The position numbers and the translations under genes are program-made. Under the pieces are notes generated by a model that worked only from the letters and a program-made list of their open reading frames with translations, was not told where the DNA came from and ran no database searches. Positions 46,658-54,498 of a stretch of 64,000 nt of DNA are shown one piece after another. Each line of letters begins with the position of its first letter. Position 1 is the stretch's first letter. This DNA is from Allobrachymonas chironomi DSM 19884 (GTDB lineage: Bacteria > Pseudomonadota > Gammaproteobacteria > Burkholderiales > Burkholderiaceae_C), in contig NZ_KB894765.1 of the NCBI RefSeq assembly GCF_000374625.1, positions 459,447 through 523,446 on the forward strand, written 5' to 3'.

Positions 46658-47356
46658 TTACCAAGGCAGCCGCTGGCCGTCATAGGCCCAGAAGCCCCCG
46701 CTGTCCTCGGGCTGCAAGCCATCGATCACCGCCAAGAGGTCGCGCGCAGCGTCGCGGGCAGGCCGCCAGATTTGCGCGCCGCGAAACGGGGCCGAGAGCG
46801 CCGAGTCCACGGTGCCCGGGTGCAGCGCTGCGACCACCGCCTGCGGGTGGGTGCGGGCCAGTTCGATGGCCGCCGTCTTTACCACCATGTTCAGCGCCGC
46901 CTTGGAGGCGCGGTAGCTGTACCAACCACCCAGGCGGTTGTCGCCAATGCTGCCGACTTTGGCTGAAAGCACCGCGAGCACGCTGCGCTCGCCGTGCGCC
47001 AACTGCGGGGCGAAATGCGCCAGCGCCAAGGCTGGCCCAATGGTGTTGACGGCAAAGCTAGCCGCCATGTGCTCGGCACTCAGGTCTGTCAGACGCTTTT
47101 CGGGCTTGCCCGTGGGACCTTGCAGCATGCCTGTGGCCACCAGCACCAGGTTCCATGGGCCTTGTGTAAACAATGAGTGCGCCGCCTCGGCAATGCTGGA
47201 CGGGGCGTCGAAGTCCACAGCTGGCGTGGTGGAGCGCCCCAACGTGAGCATCTTTGCGCAGTATGGGTCGTCTCGCAATTGGGCGGCCAGTGCACCACCG
47301 ATAGCGCCTGAGGCGCCAAGCACCAGCGCGCGGTAACCAGCGGGTAGGGATTGCAT
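46658..47356 (-). CDS. short-chain dehydrogenase/reductase (C-factor-like)
   Basis: 232 aa with LVLGASGAIGGALAAQL (cofactor loop), VATGML in the NAG position, and the catalytic YSYRASKAALN. The C-terminal GGFWAYDGQRLPW resembles short SDRs found near photolyase genes; the substrate is unknown. It is in the litR operon, 24 nt after the FeS photolyase. Confidence 0.88.
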   Translation of the reverse strand: MQSLPAGYRALVLGASGAIGGALAAQLRDDPYCAKMLTLGRSTTPAVDFDAPSSIAEAAHSLFTQGPWNLVLVATGMLQGPTGKPEKRLTDLSAEHMAASFAVNTIGPALALAHFAPQLAHGERSVLAVLSAKVGSIGDNRLGGWYSYRASKAALNMVVKTAAIELARTHPQAVVAALHPGTVDSALSAPFRGAQIWRPARDAARDLLAVIDGLQPEDSGGFWAYDGQRLPW

Positions 47357-47380
47357 GGAGAGTCCTTTCGGGTGCTGTAG

Positions 47381-48919
47381 TCAGAGCGTGTCCAGCCGTT
47401 CGCGCAGATGCCCGGCTTGCGTTCGCAGCGCCGCGCGCTGCGCGTCGGACATTTTTTGCAGCTGGCGGTACACCAGCGCCAGGCGCGGGTTGCCTTGCAA
47501 CGTCGGGGCGTGACGCTTAAAAAAATCCCAGTACAGGGCGTTGAAGGGGCAGGCGCACGCGCCGGTTTTTTGCTTTGGGTCGTAGGCGCAGCCCTGGCAG
47601 TAGTCGCCCATGCGCTGCAGATAGGCGGCGCTGCTCACATAGGGCTTGGTGGCAATCACGCCGCCATCGGCGCGCTGGCTCATGCCCAGGGTGTTGGGCA
47701 GCTCCACCCACTCGAAGGCGTCGATGTAGATACCCAGGTACCAGCGGTGCAGCGCCTGCGGCTCCAGCCCGGCAAGCAGCGCGAAGTTGCCGATCACCAT
47801 CAGCCGCTGGATGTGGTGCGCGTGCGCCGTTTGCAGCGACTGCGTGATGGCAAGGTGCAGGCAGCGCATGTGCGTCTCGCCGTTCCAGAACCAGCGCGGC
47901 AGCGGGGCGTGATGACCGAGGGCGTTGCGCGTCTCGTAGCCGGGCATGTTGGCCCAGTAGATGCCGCGCACGTATTCGCGCCAGCCCACGATCTGGCGCA
48001 CAAATCCTTCTACGGCAGCCAGCGGCGCCTGGCCCCCGCGCCAGGCGGCTTTGGCGCGCTGCACCACTTCCAGCGGGTGCAGCATCTTCACATTGAGCGC
48101 AAACGACAGCAGCGAATGGAACAGGCGCGGCGCCTGGGCGGCCAGTGCATCCTCATAGTCGCCAAAATGCGGCAGCGCTGTGGTGATGAAGGCATCCAGG
48201 CAGGCCAGCGCTTCTGTGCGGTTCAGCGGCCAGCGCAGGGCGGCGGCTTGCGGGTCGCCAAAGCTTTGCACCCCGGCGCGCTGCACCATGCGCCACAAGT
48301 CGCTGTGGTCATGCTGGGGGCGCCAGTCGGCGGGCACGGGCGGGGTGCCGGGCCAGCGTTTGCGGTTGTCGTGGTCAAAATTCCATTGCCCGCCTTCGGG
48401 GGCGCCGTCGGCGTCCAACAACAGCTTGTAGCGGCGGCGCATGTGGCGGTAGAAATGCTCCATCAGCCACTGCTTGCGCTGGCCCATCAGTGCGGCAAGC
48501 TCGCCGCGTTGGGTCAAAAAATGCTCGCTGTCCATCACCGCCCAATCCAACGGCTGGGCGGCGCCCCAGGCCTGCAGTTGGGCGTCCAGCCGCCATTCGT
48601 CGGGCTGCTGCCACTCGATGCGCTGGGCGGCGTAGTGCGCGGCCAGTGCTGCCAGGTTGCCGGGGATGGACTGGCGGTTGCCGGGGTCGTCCAATGCGAC
48701 GTAGCGCACGCGGTGGCCGCCAGCGCGCAAGTAGCGCGCAAAGTCGCGCATGGCGGCGAAGATGGCGAGGATTTTCTGCGCGTGGTGCAGTACGTAGTCG
48801 GTCTCCTGGCGCACCTCCATCAGCACATACACCACTTGCTCGTCCACCTGGGAAAACCAGCTGTGGCCTGGGTGCAGTTGGTCGCCCAGCACCAAGCGCA
48901 GGGTGTGGGCGGCCGTCAT
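47381..48919 (-). CDS. iron-sulfur bacterial cryptochrome/photolyase (FeS-BCP, PhrB/CryB-like)
   Basis: 512 aa from the ATG at 48919, which overlaps the DUF2256 stop (ATGA); the longer frame is a shadow. The family includes prokaryotic (6-4) photolyases and CryB. All four [4Fe-4S] cysteines are present: C353, C441, C444 and C457, with exactly the spacing of C350/C438/C441/C454 in Agrobacterium PhrB. The N-terminal domain ([16 protein letters not shown]) is the antenna region and [18 protein letters not shown] is the typical FAD region. It likely repairs (6-4) photoproducts or acts as a blue-light sensor. Confidence 0.94.
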   Translation of the reverse strand: MTAAHTLRLVLGDQLHPGHSWFSQVDEQVVYVLMEVRQETDYVLHHAQKILAIFAAMRDFARYLRAGGHRVRYVALDDPGNRQSIPGNLAALAAHYAAQRIEWQQPDEWRLDAQLQAWGAAQPLDWAVMDSEHFLTQRGELAALMGQRKQWLMEHFYRHMRRRYKLLLDADGAPEGGQWNFDHDNRKRWPGTPPVPADWRPQHDHSDLWRMVQRAGVQSFGDPQAAALRWPLNRTEALACLDAFITTALPHFGDYEDALAAQAPRLFHSLLSFALNVKMLHPLEVVQRAKAAWRGGQAPLAAVEGFVRQIVGWREYVRGIYWANMPGYETRNALGHHAPLPRWFWNGETHMRCLHLAITQSLQTAHAHHIQRLMVIGNFALLAGLEPQALHRWYLGIYIDAFEWVELPNTLGMSQRADGGVIATKPYVSSAAYLQRMGDYCQGCAYDPKQKTGACACPFNALYWDFFKRHAPTLQGNPRLALVYRQLQKMSDAQRAALRTQAGHLRERLDTL

Positions 48920-49080
48920 TCCTGCAACCCCGATGGCGGATGCGGGGCCTTGCGCTGGCGGCGACAGCGCTCGGAGCAGAACTTCACCTCGTCCCACACC
49001 TTGGCCCATTTTTTGCGCCATGCAAAGGGGCGCCCGCAGCACAGGCAGTGCTTTTGCGGCAGAAGCGGCTTGCGGTGCAT
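48916..49080 (-). CDS. DUF2256 zinc-ribbon-like small protein
   Basis: 54 aa in the gap between two photolyase genes. It begins [20 protein letters not shown] and continues [20 protein letters not shown], with Cys at 12, 14/15, 35 and 39 arranged like a treble-clef zinc site. This is the DUF2256 signature, a family found next to or fused with cryptochrome/photolyase genes. It starts 3 nt after the upstream photolyase stop and its TGA overlaps the FeS photolyase ATG, so all three are translationally linked. A DNA- or protein-docking role for the photolyases is inference. Confidence 0.9.
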   Translation of the reverse strand: MHRKPLLPQKHCLCCGRPFAWRKKWAKVWDEVKFCSERCRRQRKAPHPPSGLQE

Positions 49081-49083
49081 GGC

Positions 49084-50631
49084 TCAAAAATCCAGGCTTT
49101 GCTGGGGGGAGGTGAACGGCAGCTGGCGGCGGCCGGCGGTGTGGCGCACCAGGCGCGAGCCGTGTTTTTCCACGATCGCTGCTTTGGCCGCACGTATCGG
49201 TTCCTGGTTGCGCAAGGCGTGTAAGCGCGCCTTGGCGGCCTTGGTGGCGCTGGCCAGATCGACCAATGGCGTCGCAATGTCCTGCCCAACGCGCACGCCA
49301 CAGCGCGCTTGCACCTCGGGCGGCATGCGCCAGGGCTCGAACAGCCAGGCATCGGGCACGCGCCGCAGCGCGGGCAGCCAGCGGCGCACGAACACACCAT
49401 GGGGGTCGTGATCCTGCGCCTGCTTGATGGGGTTGTAGACGCGCGTGGTGTTGATGCCGGTGGTGCCGGCCTGCATCTGCATCTGGCTCCAGTGAATGCC
49501 GGGCTCGTAGTCCAGAAACTGCCGCGCCAGCCACAGCCCCACGGCGCGCCAATGCAGCCACAGCGGGTAGGCAGCCACCGACACCAGCATGGCGCGCATG
49601 CGAAAGTTGACCCAGCCGGTCTCGCGCAGCATGGCCACGCAGGCGTCCACCATGGGCCAGCCAGTGCGGCCCGCCTGCAGGGCGTCGAAGTGGGCGGGGT
49701 TCCAGTCCTCTTCACGCAGGCCGTCGTAGCCACGGTGCAGGTTGCGCCACTCCAGCTCGGGCTCGGATTCAAGCTTCTGAATGAAGTGGCAGTGCCAGTG
49801 CATCCGGCTCATGAAGGCCGCCAAGCACTGGCGCACATGCGCAGCTTGCTGTGCGTCCTGCAACTTGAGCTGCACTTGCCGTTGCTGCGTGGCCTGCACC
49901 ACTTCGCGCATGCCCAGGCAGCCCAGCGCCAGATAGGGCGACAGGCGCGAGCAAGCCGTGGGCGCCGTCAGCGGCGACGAGATGCCGCCGCGGTAAAAGG
50001 CTGCGCGTGCGTGCAGGAAGTCGTTCAGCACCTGCTGGCCCGACGCGCGCCCGCCGCGCTGGCGCTGGGGCGGGTCGTGGGCGTCAGACAGCCCCATGGT
50101 CTCCGGCGCGGGCCAGGTGTCGCGCCACGTTAAAGAAATGGATTGCAGGCTGGCCGGCAGCGGCGGCGGCAGGCAGAGTGCCTGCATATGCGCCTGCCAC
50201 AGGCCGTGCCACTGCTCACGCGAGGGCAGGCGCCGCACCACCCCGTGCTGCGGCCATTCCTGCCAGGCCACGCCCAGCCGGCGGCACCAGCGGGCCACGG
50301 CCAGGTCGCGGGCGTAAGTGGCGCCGTTGCCGGTTTCCTCGTGCGATACCAGGCGGGCAAAGGGCTGCTGGGCGTGCAGCCGGGCCAGCACCTCGGGCAC
50401 TTCGCCCACGGCCAGTTGCAGCCGCGCGCCGCAACTGCGCAACTGCTGCGCCAGGTCGCGCAGGCTCTCGCGCAGAAACTGGTAGTGCTGCAGCGCACTG
50501 TCTGGCTGCGTCCACAGGCTGGGCTCTAGCACGTACAGGCACAGCACCGGGCCATGCGCGGCGGCATGTGCCAGCGGGGCATGGTCGTGTACCCGCAAGT
50601 CGCGCTTGAACCAGACGACGGTGTAGCCCAT
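49084..50631 (-). CDS. cryptochrome/photolyase-family flavoprotein with atypical FAD pocket
   Basis: 515 aa. The N-terminal photolyase domain is clear (YTVVWFKRDLRVHDHAPLAHA) and the C-terminal half has NFRMRAMLVSVAAYPLWLHW and GVFVRRWLPALRRVPDAWLFEPW as in photolyases. The canonical segment LAANNGGWQWAASTG is replaced by EPGIHWSQMQMQAGTTG, so the Asn near flavin N5 and the proximal Trp of the electron-transfer chain are different. It may be a distinct photolyase subfamily or a cryptochrome-like sensor. It is third in the litR operon, 13 nt after the lipocalin gene. Confidence 0.9.
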   Translation of the reverse strand: MGYTVVWFKRDLRVHDHAPLAHAAAHGPVLCLYVLEPSLWTQPDSALQHYQFLRESLRDLAQQLRSCGARLQLAVGEVPEVLARLHAQQPFARLVSHEETGNGATYARDLAVARWCRRLGVAWQEWPQHGVVRRLPSREQWHGLWQAHMQALCLPPPLPASLQSISLTWRDTWPAPETMGLSDAHDPPQRQRGGRASGQQVLNDFLHARAAFYRGGISSPLTAPTACSRLSPYLALGCLGMREVVQATQQRQVQLKLQDAQQAAHVRQCLAAFMSRMHWHCHFIQKLESEPELEWRNLHRGYDGLREEDWNPAHFDALQAGRTGWPMVDACVAMLRETGWVNFRMRAMLVSVAAYPLWLHWRAVGLWLARQFLDYEPGIHWSQMQMQAGTTGINTTRVYNPIKQAQDHDPHGVFVRRWLPALRRVPDAWLFEPWRMPPEVQARCGVRVGQDIATPLVDLASATKAAKARLHALRNQEPIRAAKAAIVEKHGSRLVRHTAGRRQLPFTSPQQSLDF

Positions 50632-50644
50632 GACTCACATCCTC

Positions 50645-51247
50645 TCAATGCGCCGGATCCTGGCGCTCGTGCGGTACCCAGATCAGCGACGAGGTATCGA
50701 CGCCCAGCGCCTGCGCCCGCGCCACGATGGCGTCGCGCTGCGCGGCGGGCAGCTGCTTGTCGCGCGCCAGAATCCAGCAGTAGTTGGTGTCCGGCCCCAG
50801 CACCAACGCCCAGCGGTAGTCCGGGTCCAGCGCGGCGACGTGGTAGCCGCCGTAGAACGGCCCGAAGAAGGATACCTTGAGGGAGCCCGTGGTGGGCGCG
50901 CCGGTGAACAAGGCCTTGCCCACGGCCTCGCGCCACTGGCTGGTGGCGGGCGCATAGCCGCGGTTGACCACGAGCACGCTGCCGTCAGCCTGCGCGGTGT
51001 AGGTGGCAGTGACATCGGTCATACCGCGCTCGAACGCGTGATCGAGCCGCGCCAGTTCGTACCAGCGGCCCGCGTAGCGCTGCACGTCAAAAGGGGTGAC
51101 GGCCGTGACGCCGGGCGGCGGGCGCGTGCTGGCGCAGCCGGCCAGCAGCAGGCCAGTGCCGACAACCAGCAGGGCCAGCAGCCCGAGGCGTTGGCGGCGC
51201 GACAGGGGGGTGCGTGCGCTGGCTAACGTGCGTGCAATGAACTGCAT
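50645..51247 (-). CDS. blc: outer-membrane lipocalin lipoprotein (Blc-like)
   Basis: 200 aa from the ATG at 51247 with AGGAAGGA 7 nt upstream (a TTG at 51253 is the alternative). A signal peptide ends in the lipobox LLAGC. Lipocalin motif 1 is RYAGRWYELARLDHAFERG, followed by VNRGY and FFGPFYGGYHVAALDPDYRWALV. Blc proteins bind fatty acids and lysophospholipids in the outer-membrane leaflet. In a cluster with lipid-modifying enzymes it may carry or clear oxidised lipids (inference). It lies 18 nt after litR. Confidence 0.93.
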   Translation of the reverse strand: MQFIARTLASARTPLSRRQRLGLLALLVVGTGLLLAGCASTRPPPGVTAVTPFDVQRYAGRWYELARLDHAFERGMTDVTATYTAQADGSVLVVNRGYAPATSQWREAVGKALFTGAPTTGSLKVSFFGPFYGGYHVAALDPDYRWALVLGPDTNYCWILARDKQLPAAQRDAIVARAQALGVDTSSLIWVPHERQDPAH

Positions 51248-51265
51248 GGCCAATCCTTCCTTCGG

Positions 51266-52240
51266 TCAATGGGCGTGGCGCCACTGCGCCACCAAGGGCT
51301 GCAAGCCCGAAAGATGCTGTACGGCGCTGATGCCGGGCAGCGGCCATTGGTGTAGGGCGGTACACGCGCCGCCCACCCACAGTGCGGTGGTGGCCGGCAG
51401 TTGGGCGCGCAGCTCGCGCAGGCTGGTCTGCACCACGGCCGCCTTGTGCAGGTTGCTGAAGCTCAGCGCCACCACATCGGCGCGATGCGCCAGCGCCGCC
51501 TGGGCGATGTCGGTCAACGGGGTCTGCGTGCCCAGCGACACACAGGTGCAGCCCTCCAGCGCCAACAGCGCCTCGACCATCAGCAGTCCCAGGCTGTGCT
51601 GCTCTTGCGGCACGGTGGTGAGCAGCACCTTGGGGCCTTGTGGCACGGGCTGCGGGGTCAGCGAGGCGATCGCATGGCGCAACACGCCGGTGATGACCTC
51701 GGTGTACAGATGTTCTTCAAAGACTTCAAAACGCCCCTGCGCCCAGGCTTCGCCCACCGCCGTCGTCAGCGGCGCCACCAGATCGGTCACGAAGGGGGCC
51801 AGCCCCATGCGCAACTGGGCATGGCTAAGGCTGTGGCGCAGGGCGCGCGGGTCGTGCGTGCCAATGGCGTGAAGCAGCGCCTCAATCAGGGGATCAGCGC
51901 CTGCATCGTCCATGATTGTCTTGGACAAAATGACAGCCGATACCGGGGCGTGCTGCGTCAACAGGTCTTGCAAAGCAGCCTGACCCAGGCCGACCACCTT
52001 GCCAGGGCGCAAGCCGGAATCGAGCAGCCGGCTGATCAGCTTGAGCTGCTGCACCTGCTCCAGGCTGTACAGCCTGTCGCCCGAGGAATCACGCGACGGC
52101 GTGGGAAACCGATAGCGCCGCTCCCACACGCGCAGCGTGTCCTTGCCCAGGCCGGTCTCGCGTTCGACAGCGGCAATCGGCAGCCCGGCATTGCCGGGCG
52201 CGGGCGGTGTCGTGACGGTCGGAAGGGTCAGTGAATTCAT
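51266..52240 (-). CDS. litR: LitR/CarH-type MerR regulator with B12-binding light-sensor domain
   Basis: 324 aa. The MerR HTH is LPIAAVERETGLGKDTLRVWERRY (residues 20-43). The cobalamin four-helix region has W166 and E176-H177 in the spacing of CarH Trp131 and Glu141-His142, and the B12 fold has the base-off motif E213-x-H215-x-x-G218. CarH/LitR proteins bind 5'-deoxyadenosylcobalamin, repress in the dark as tetramers and fall apart when light breaks the Co-C bond. The position of CarH His132 is Ala167 here. It is first gene of the leftward operon and divergent from the FAD oxidase gene. Confidence 0.95.
   Translation of the reverse strand: MNSLTLPTVTTPPAPGNAGLPIAAVERETGLGKDTLRVWERRYRFPTPSRDSSGDRLYSLEQVQQLKLISRLLDSGLRPGKVVGLGQAALQDLLTQHAPVSAVILSKTIMDDAGADPLIEALLHAIGTHDPRALRHSLSHAQLRMGLAPFVTDLVAPLTTAVGEAWAQGRFEVFEEHLYTEVITGVLRHAIASLTPQPVPQGPKVLLTTVPQEQHSLGLLMVEALLALEGCTCVSLGTQTPLTDIAQAALAHRADVVALSFSNLHKAAVVQTSLRELRAQLPATTALWVGGACTALHQWPLPGISAVQHLSGLQPLVAQWRHAH
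51916..51928. promoter_or_regulatory. operator-like inverted repeat inside litR
   Basis: TTGTC-TTG-GACAA differs from the promoter repeat TTGTC-TAG-GACAA by one base. It lies within the litR coding region, about 350 bp from the promoter. It could be an auxiliary site for looping or chance. Confidence 0.3.
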
Positions 52241-52264
52241 GGCGATTGGGGCTGGTTCGTTTAA

Positions 52265-52300
52265 TTGTCTAGGACAAAAATGTTTTTGTCTAGTACATTA
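52265..52300. promoter_or_regulatory. overlapping divergent promoters and LitR operator
   Basis: Two 12-bp direct repeats, TTGTCTAGGACA (52266-52277) and TTGTCTAGTACA (52287-52298), have a 21-bp pitch. Rightward: AGGACA (52272-52277), 17 bp, TACATT (52295-52300). Leftward: TAGACA (52293-52288), 17 bp, GACAAT (52270-52265). Each repeat thus carries the -35 of one promoter and the -10 of the other, so one LitR tetramer could shut both operons. The site lies in the 118-bp litR/FAD-oxidase gap. Confidence 0.72.
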
Positions 52301-52358
52301 CGCCACAGGAGCAGCGCAACCGTGCTGCACGGGCAAGCATCACGGATCGGAAAAGTCC

Positions 52359-53663
52359 ATGAAAGTCGCAGTCATTGGATCGGGCATTTCGGGCCTGGCG
52401 GCCGCACACCGGCTGCGCGGGCAGGCTCGGGTCACGCTGTTCGAGGCGGGTCGCTACTTCGGCGGCCACACCCACACCGTGGATGTGTCCTTGCCCGATG
52501 CGCATGGCCAAACCGTGACGCACGGGGTGGACACCGGCTTTCTGGTGTTCAACGAGCGCACCTACCCCGGCTTGATCGCGCTGCTGGACGAGTTGCAGGT
52601 GCCCACGGCCGCGTCGGACATGTCGTTTTCCGTCCAGGTGCCGGGCGCGGGCGCGTTGGGCGCCGGGGCGCTGGAGTGGAGCGGCTCCAGCCTGGCCACC
52701 GTTTTTGCCCAGCGGCGCAACCTGCTGCGCCCGCGCTTTTTGGGGATGCTGTCGGAGCTGCTGCGCTTCAACCGCCTGTGCACCGCGCTGGCCGACAGTG
52801 GCCAGGAGCAGGCGCTGGCCCAGCCGCTGGGTGAGTTTTTGGACCAGCACGGCTTTGGCGCGGCGTTTCGCCACTGGTATTTCCTGCCCATGCTGGGCTG
52901 TATCTGGAGCTGCCCGACCGATCAGATGCTGCGCTTTCCCGTGGCCACCATGGTGCGCTTTTGCCACAACCACGGCCTCATCCAGGTGCAGAACCGGCCG
53001 CAGTGGCACACCGTGGCGGGCGGGGCGCGGCAGTATGTGCATGCCATCCTGGACGGCCTGGATGCGCGGCTGCAAACCCCTGTAGAGGGCATCGAGCGCA
53101 ATGCCGCTGGTGTATTCATCCGCACTGGCAGCGGCCTGGAGCACTTCGATGCCGTGGTGCTGGCCGTACACAGCGACCAGGCCTTGCGCCTGCTGGCGCG
53201 GCCCAGCGCCGCCGAGCAGCAGGTGTTGGGCGCCATCCGCTACCAGCCCAACCGCGCCGTACTGCACACCGACACCCGCGTGATGCCAGGGCGCCGCGCC
53301 GCCTGGGCGGCATGGAACTACGAGCGCGCAGCCAACGGCACGCAGGAGTCTGCCCGCGTCTGCCTGCATTACTGGCTCAACCGCCTGCAGCCGCTGCCGT
53401 TTGCGCAGCCGGTGCTGGTGTCGCTCAACCCCGTGCGCGGCATCGACCCGGCGCGGGTGCTGGGCGCGTTCGACTACGACCACCCGGTGTTCGACCTGGG
53501 GGCGCTGGCCGCGCAAAAGCAGCTGCCGCTGCTGCAAGGCGCGCAGCACACCTGGTTTGCGGGCGCATGGACCGGCTATGGCTTTCATGAGGATGGCCTG
53601 CAGTCGGGCTACCGCGCCGCCGATGCGCTGCTGGCGCAACTGCGCCGGCGGGAGGCGGCGTGA
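52359..53663 (+). CDS. FAD-dependent amine-oxidase-like oxidoreductase
   Basis: 434 aa from the ATG at 52359. The dinucleotide-binding motif is [17 protein letters not shown] followed by the Glu of LFEAGRYFGGHTHTV; the C-terminal FAD motif is WFAGAWTGYGFHEDGLQSG. This flavin amine oxidase group heads operons with DUF1365 and CFA-like genes in many bacteria, some of them controlled by singlet-oxygen (RpoE/ChrR) or LitR systems and tied to unusual membrane lipids such as methylated furan fatty acids. It is first gene of the rightward operon and its stop overlaps DUF1365 (GTGA). Confidence 0.92.
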   Translation: MKVAVIGSGISGLAAAHRLRGQARVTLFEAGRYFGGHTHTVDVSLPDAHGQTVTHGVDTGFLVFNERTYPGLIALLDELQVPTAASDMSFSVQVPGAGALGAGALEWSGSSLATVFAQRRNLLRPRFLGMLSELLRFNRLCTALADSGQEQALAQPLGEFLDQHGFGAAFRHWYFLPMLGCIWSCPTDQMLRFPVATMVRFCHNHGLIQVQNRPQWHTVAGGARQYVHAILDGLDARLQTPVEGIERNAAGVFIRTGSGLEHFDAVVLAVHSDQALRLLARPSAAEQQVLGAIRYQPNRAVLHTDTRVMPGRRAAWAAWNYERAANGTQESARVCLHYWLNRLQPLPFAQPVLVSLNPVRGIDPARVLGAFDYDHPVFDLGALAAQKQLPLLQGAQHTWFAGAWTGYGFHEDGLQSGYRAADALLAQLRRREAA

Positions 53664-54496
53664 CCCCGGCAATGCACCTGGCCGCCCCGGCGGGCAACGT
53701 GCCGCACATCGGCTTTGGCCATGTGTGGCACACCCGGCTGCGCCCGCGCCGCCACCGCTTCATCGTGCCCACCTTCTTTCTGCTGCTGCCCATGCGCACG
53801 CTGCGCGGGCGGCCCGAGACAGCGGGCGTGCTGGCGCTCAACCGCGCGGGTGCGCTGTCGTTTCGCGACGCCGACCATGGCGGCGGCAAAAACCCGCGCC
53901 AGGGCGGCGCGCTGGCCTGGCTGGAGACGCTGCTTCAGGCCGAGGGCATCACCGATGCGCAGGGTGAAATCTGGCTGCAGTGCTACCCGCGCGTGCTGGG
54001 CTACAGCTTCAAGCCGGTGAGCTTTTGGTACTGCCACCGCCAGGACGGCAGCCTGCGCGCCATCGTGGCCGAGGTGAACAACACCTTTGGCGAGCGCCAC
54101 GCCTACCTGCTCGACCACCCGCACTACGGCCAGGAGCTGCGGGCGCGCAAGGCCTTCCACGTCTCACCGTTTTGCGCCATCGATGGCGGCTACCGCTTTG
54201 AGTTTCGCCGGAGTGGGGCCGACGGCCTGCAATCGGCGCGCGTGCGCATCGACTACCACGACGCCGAGGGCCCCGTGCTGCTCACCGGCATGGCCGGGCG
54301 GCTGGAGCCGCTCACCGCCGCCAGCCGCCGCCGCGCGCTGTGGCGCTACCCCCTGCTGACGCTGGGCGTGATGGCCCGCATTCTCTGGAACGCCTTGCTG
54401 CTGTGGCTCAAGCAGGTGCCGTTCCACACCAAGCCCCAGGCGCCGGCGATGCCTGTGTCCCGTTCATCTTCCCGCTCATCTTCATCCGACCACTGA
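53660..54496 (+). CDS. DUF1365 protein
   Basis: 278 aa from a GTG at 53660 that overlaps the upstream stop. DUF1365 signature segments are GHVWHTRLRPRRHRF, LGYSFKPVSFWYCHR, VNNTFGERHAYLL and KAFHVSPF. A hydrophobic C-terminal helix (LLTLGVMARILWNALLLWL) suggests membrane association, and the last residues are a Ser-rich tail. The biochemical role is not established; it is consistently found with the FAD oxidase and CFA-like methyltransferase, suggesting a common lipid-modifying pathway. Confidence 0.93.
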   Translation: MTPAMHLAAPAGNVPHIGFGHVWHTRLRPRRHRFIVPTFFLLLPMRTLRGRPETAGVLALNRAGALSFRDADHGGGKNPRQGGALAWLETLLQAEGITDAQGEIWLQCYPRVLGYSFKPVSFWYCHRQDGSLRAIVAEVNNTFGERHAYLLDHPHYGQELRARKAFHVSPFCAIDGGYRFEFRRSGADGLQSARVRIDYHDAEGPVLLTGMAGRLEPLTAASRRRALWRYPLLTLGVMARILWNALLLWLKQVPFHTKPQAPAMPVSRSSSRSSSSDH

Positions 54497-54498
54497 CC

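Noticed and set aside
47408..49411. A 667-codon open frame on the plus strand through the photolyase genes
   Set aside because: It is antisense to two photolyases and DUF2256 and its product has no recognisable domain.
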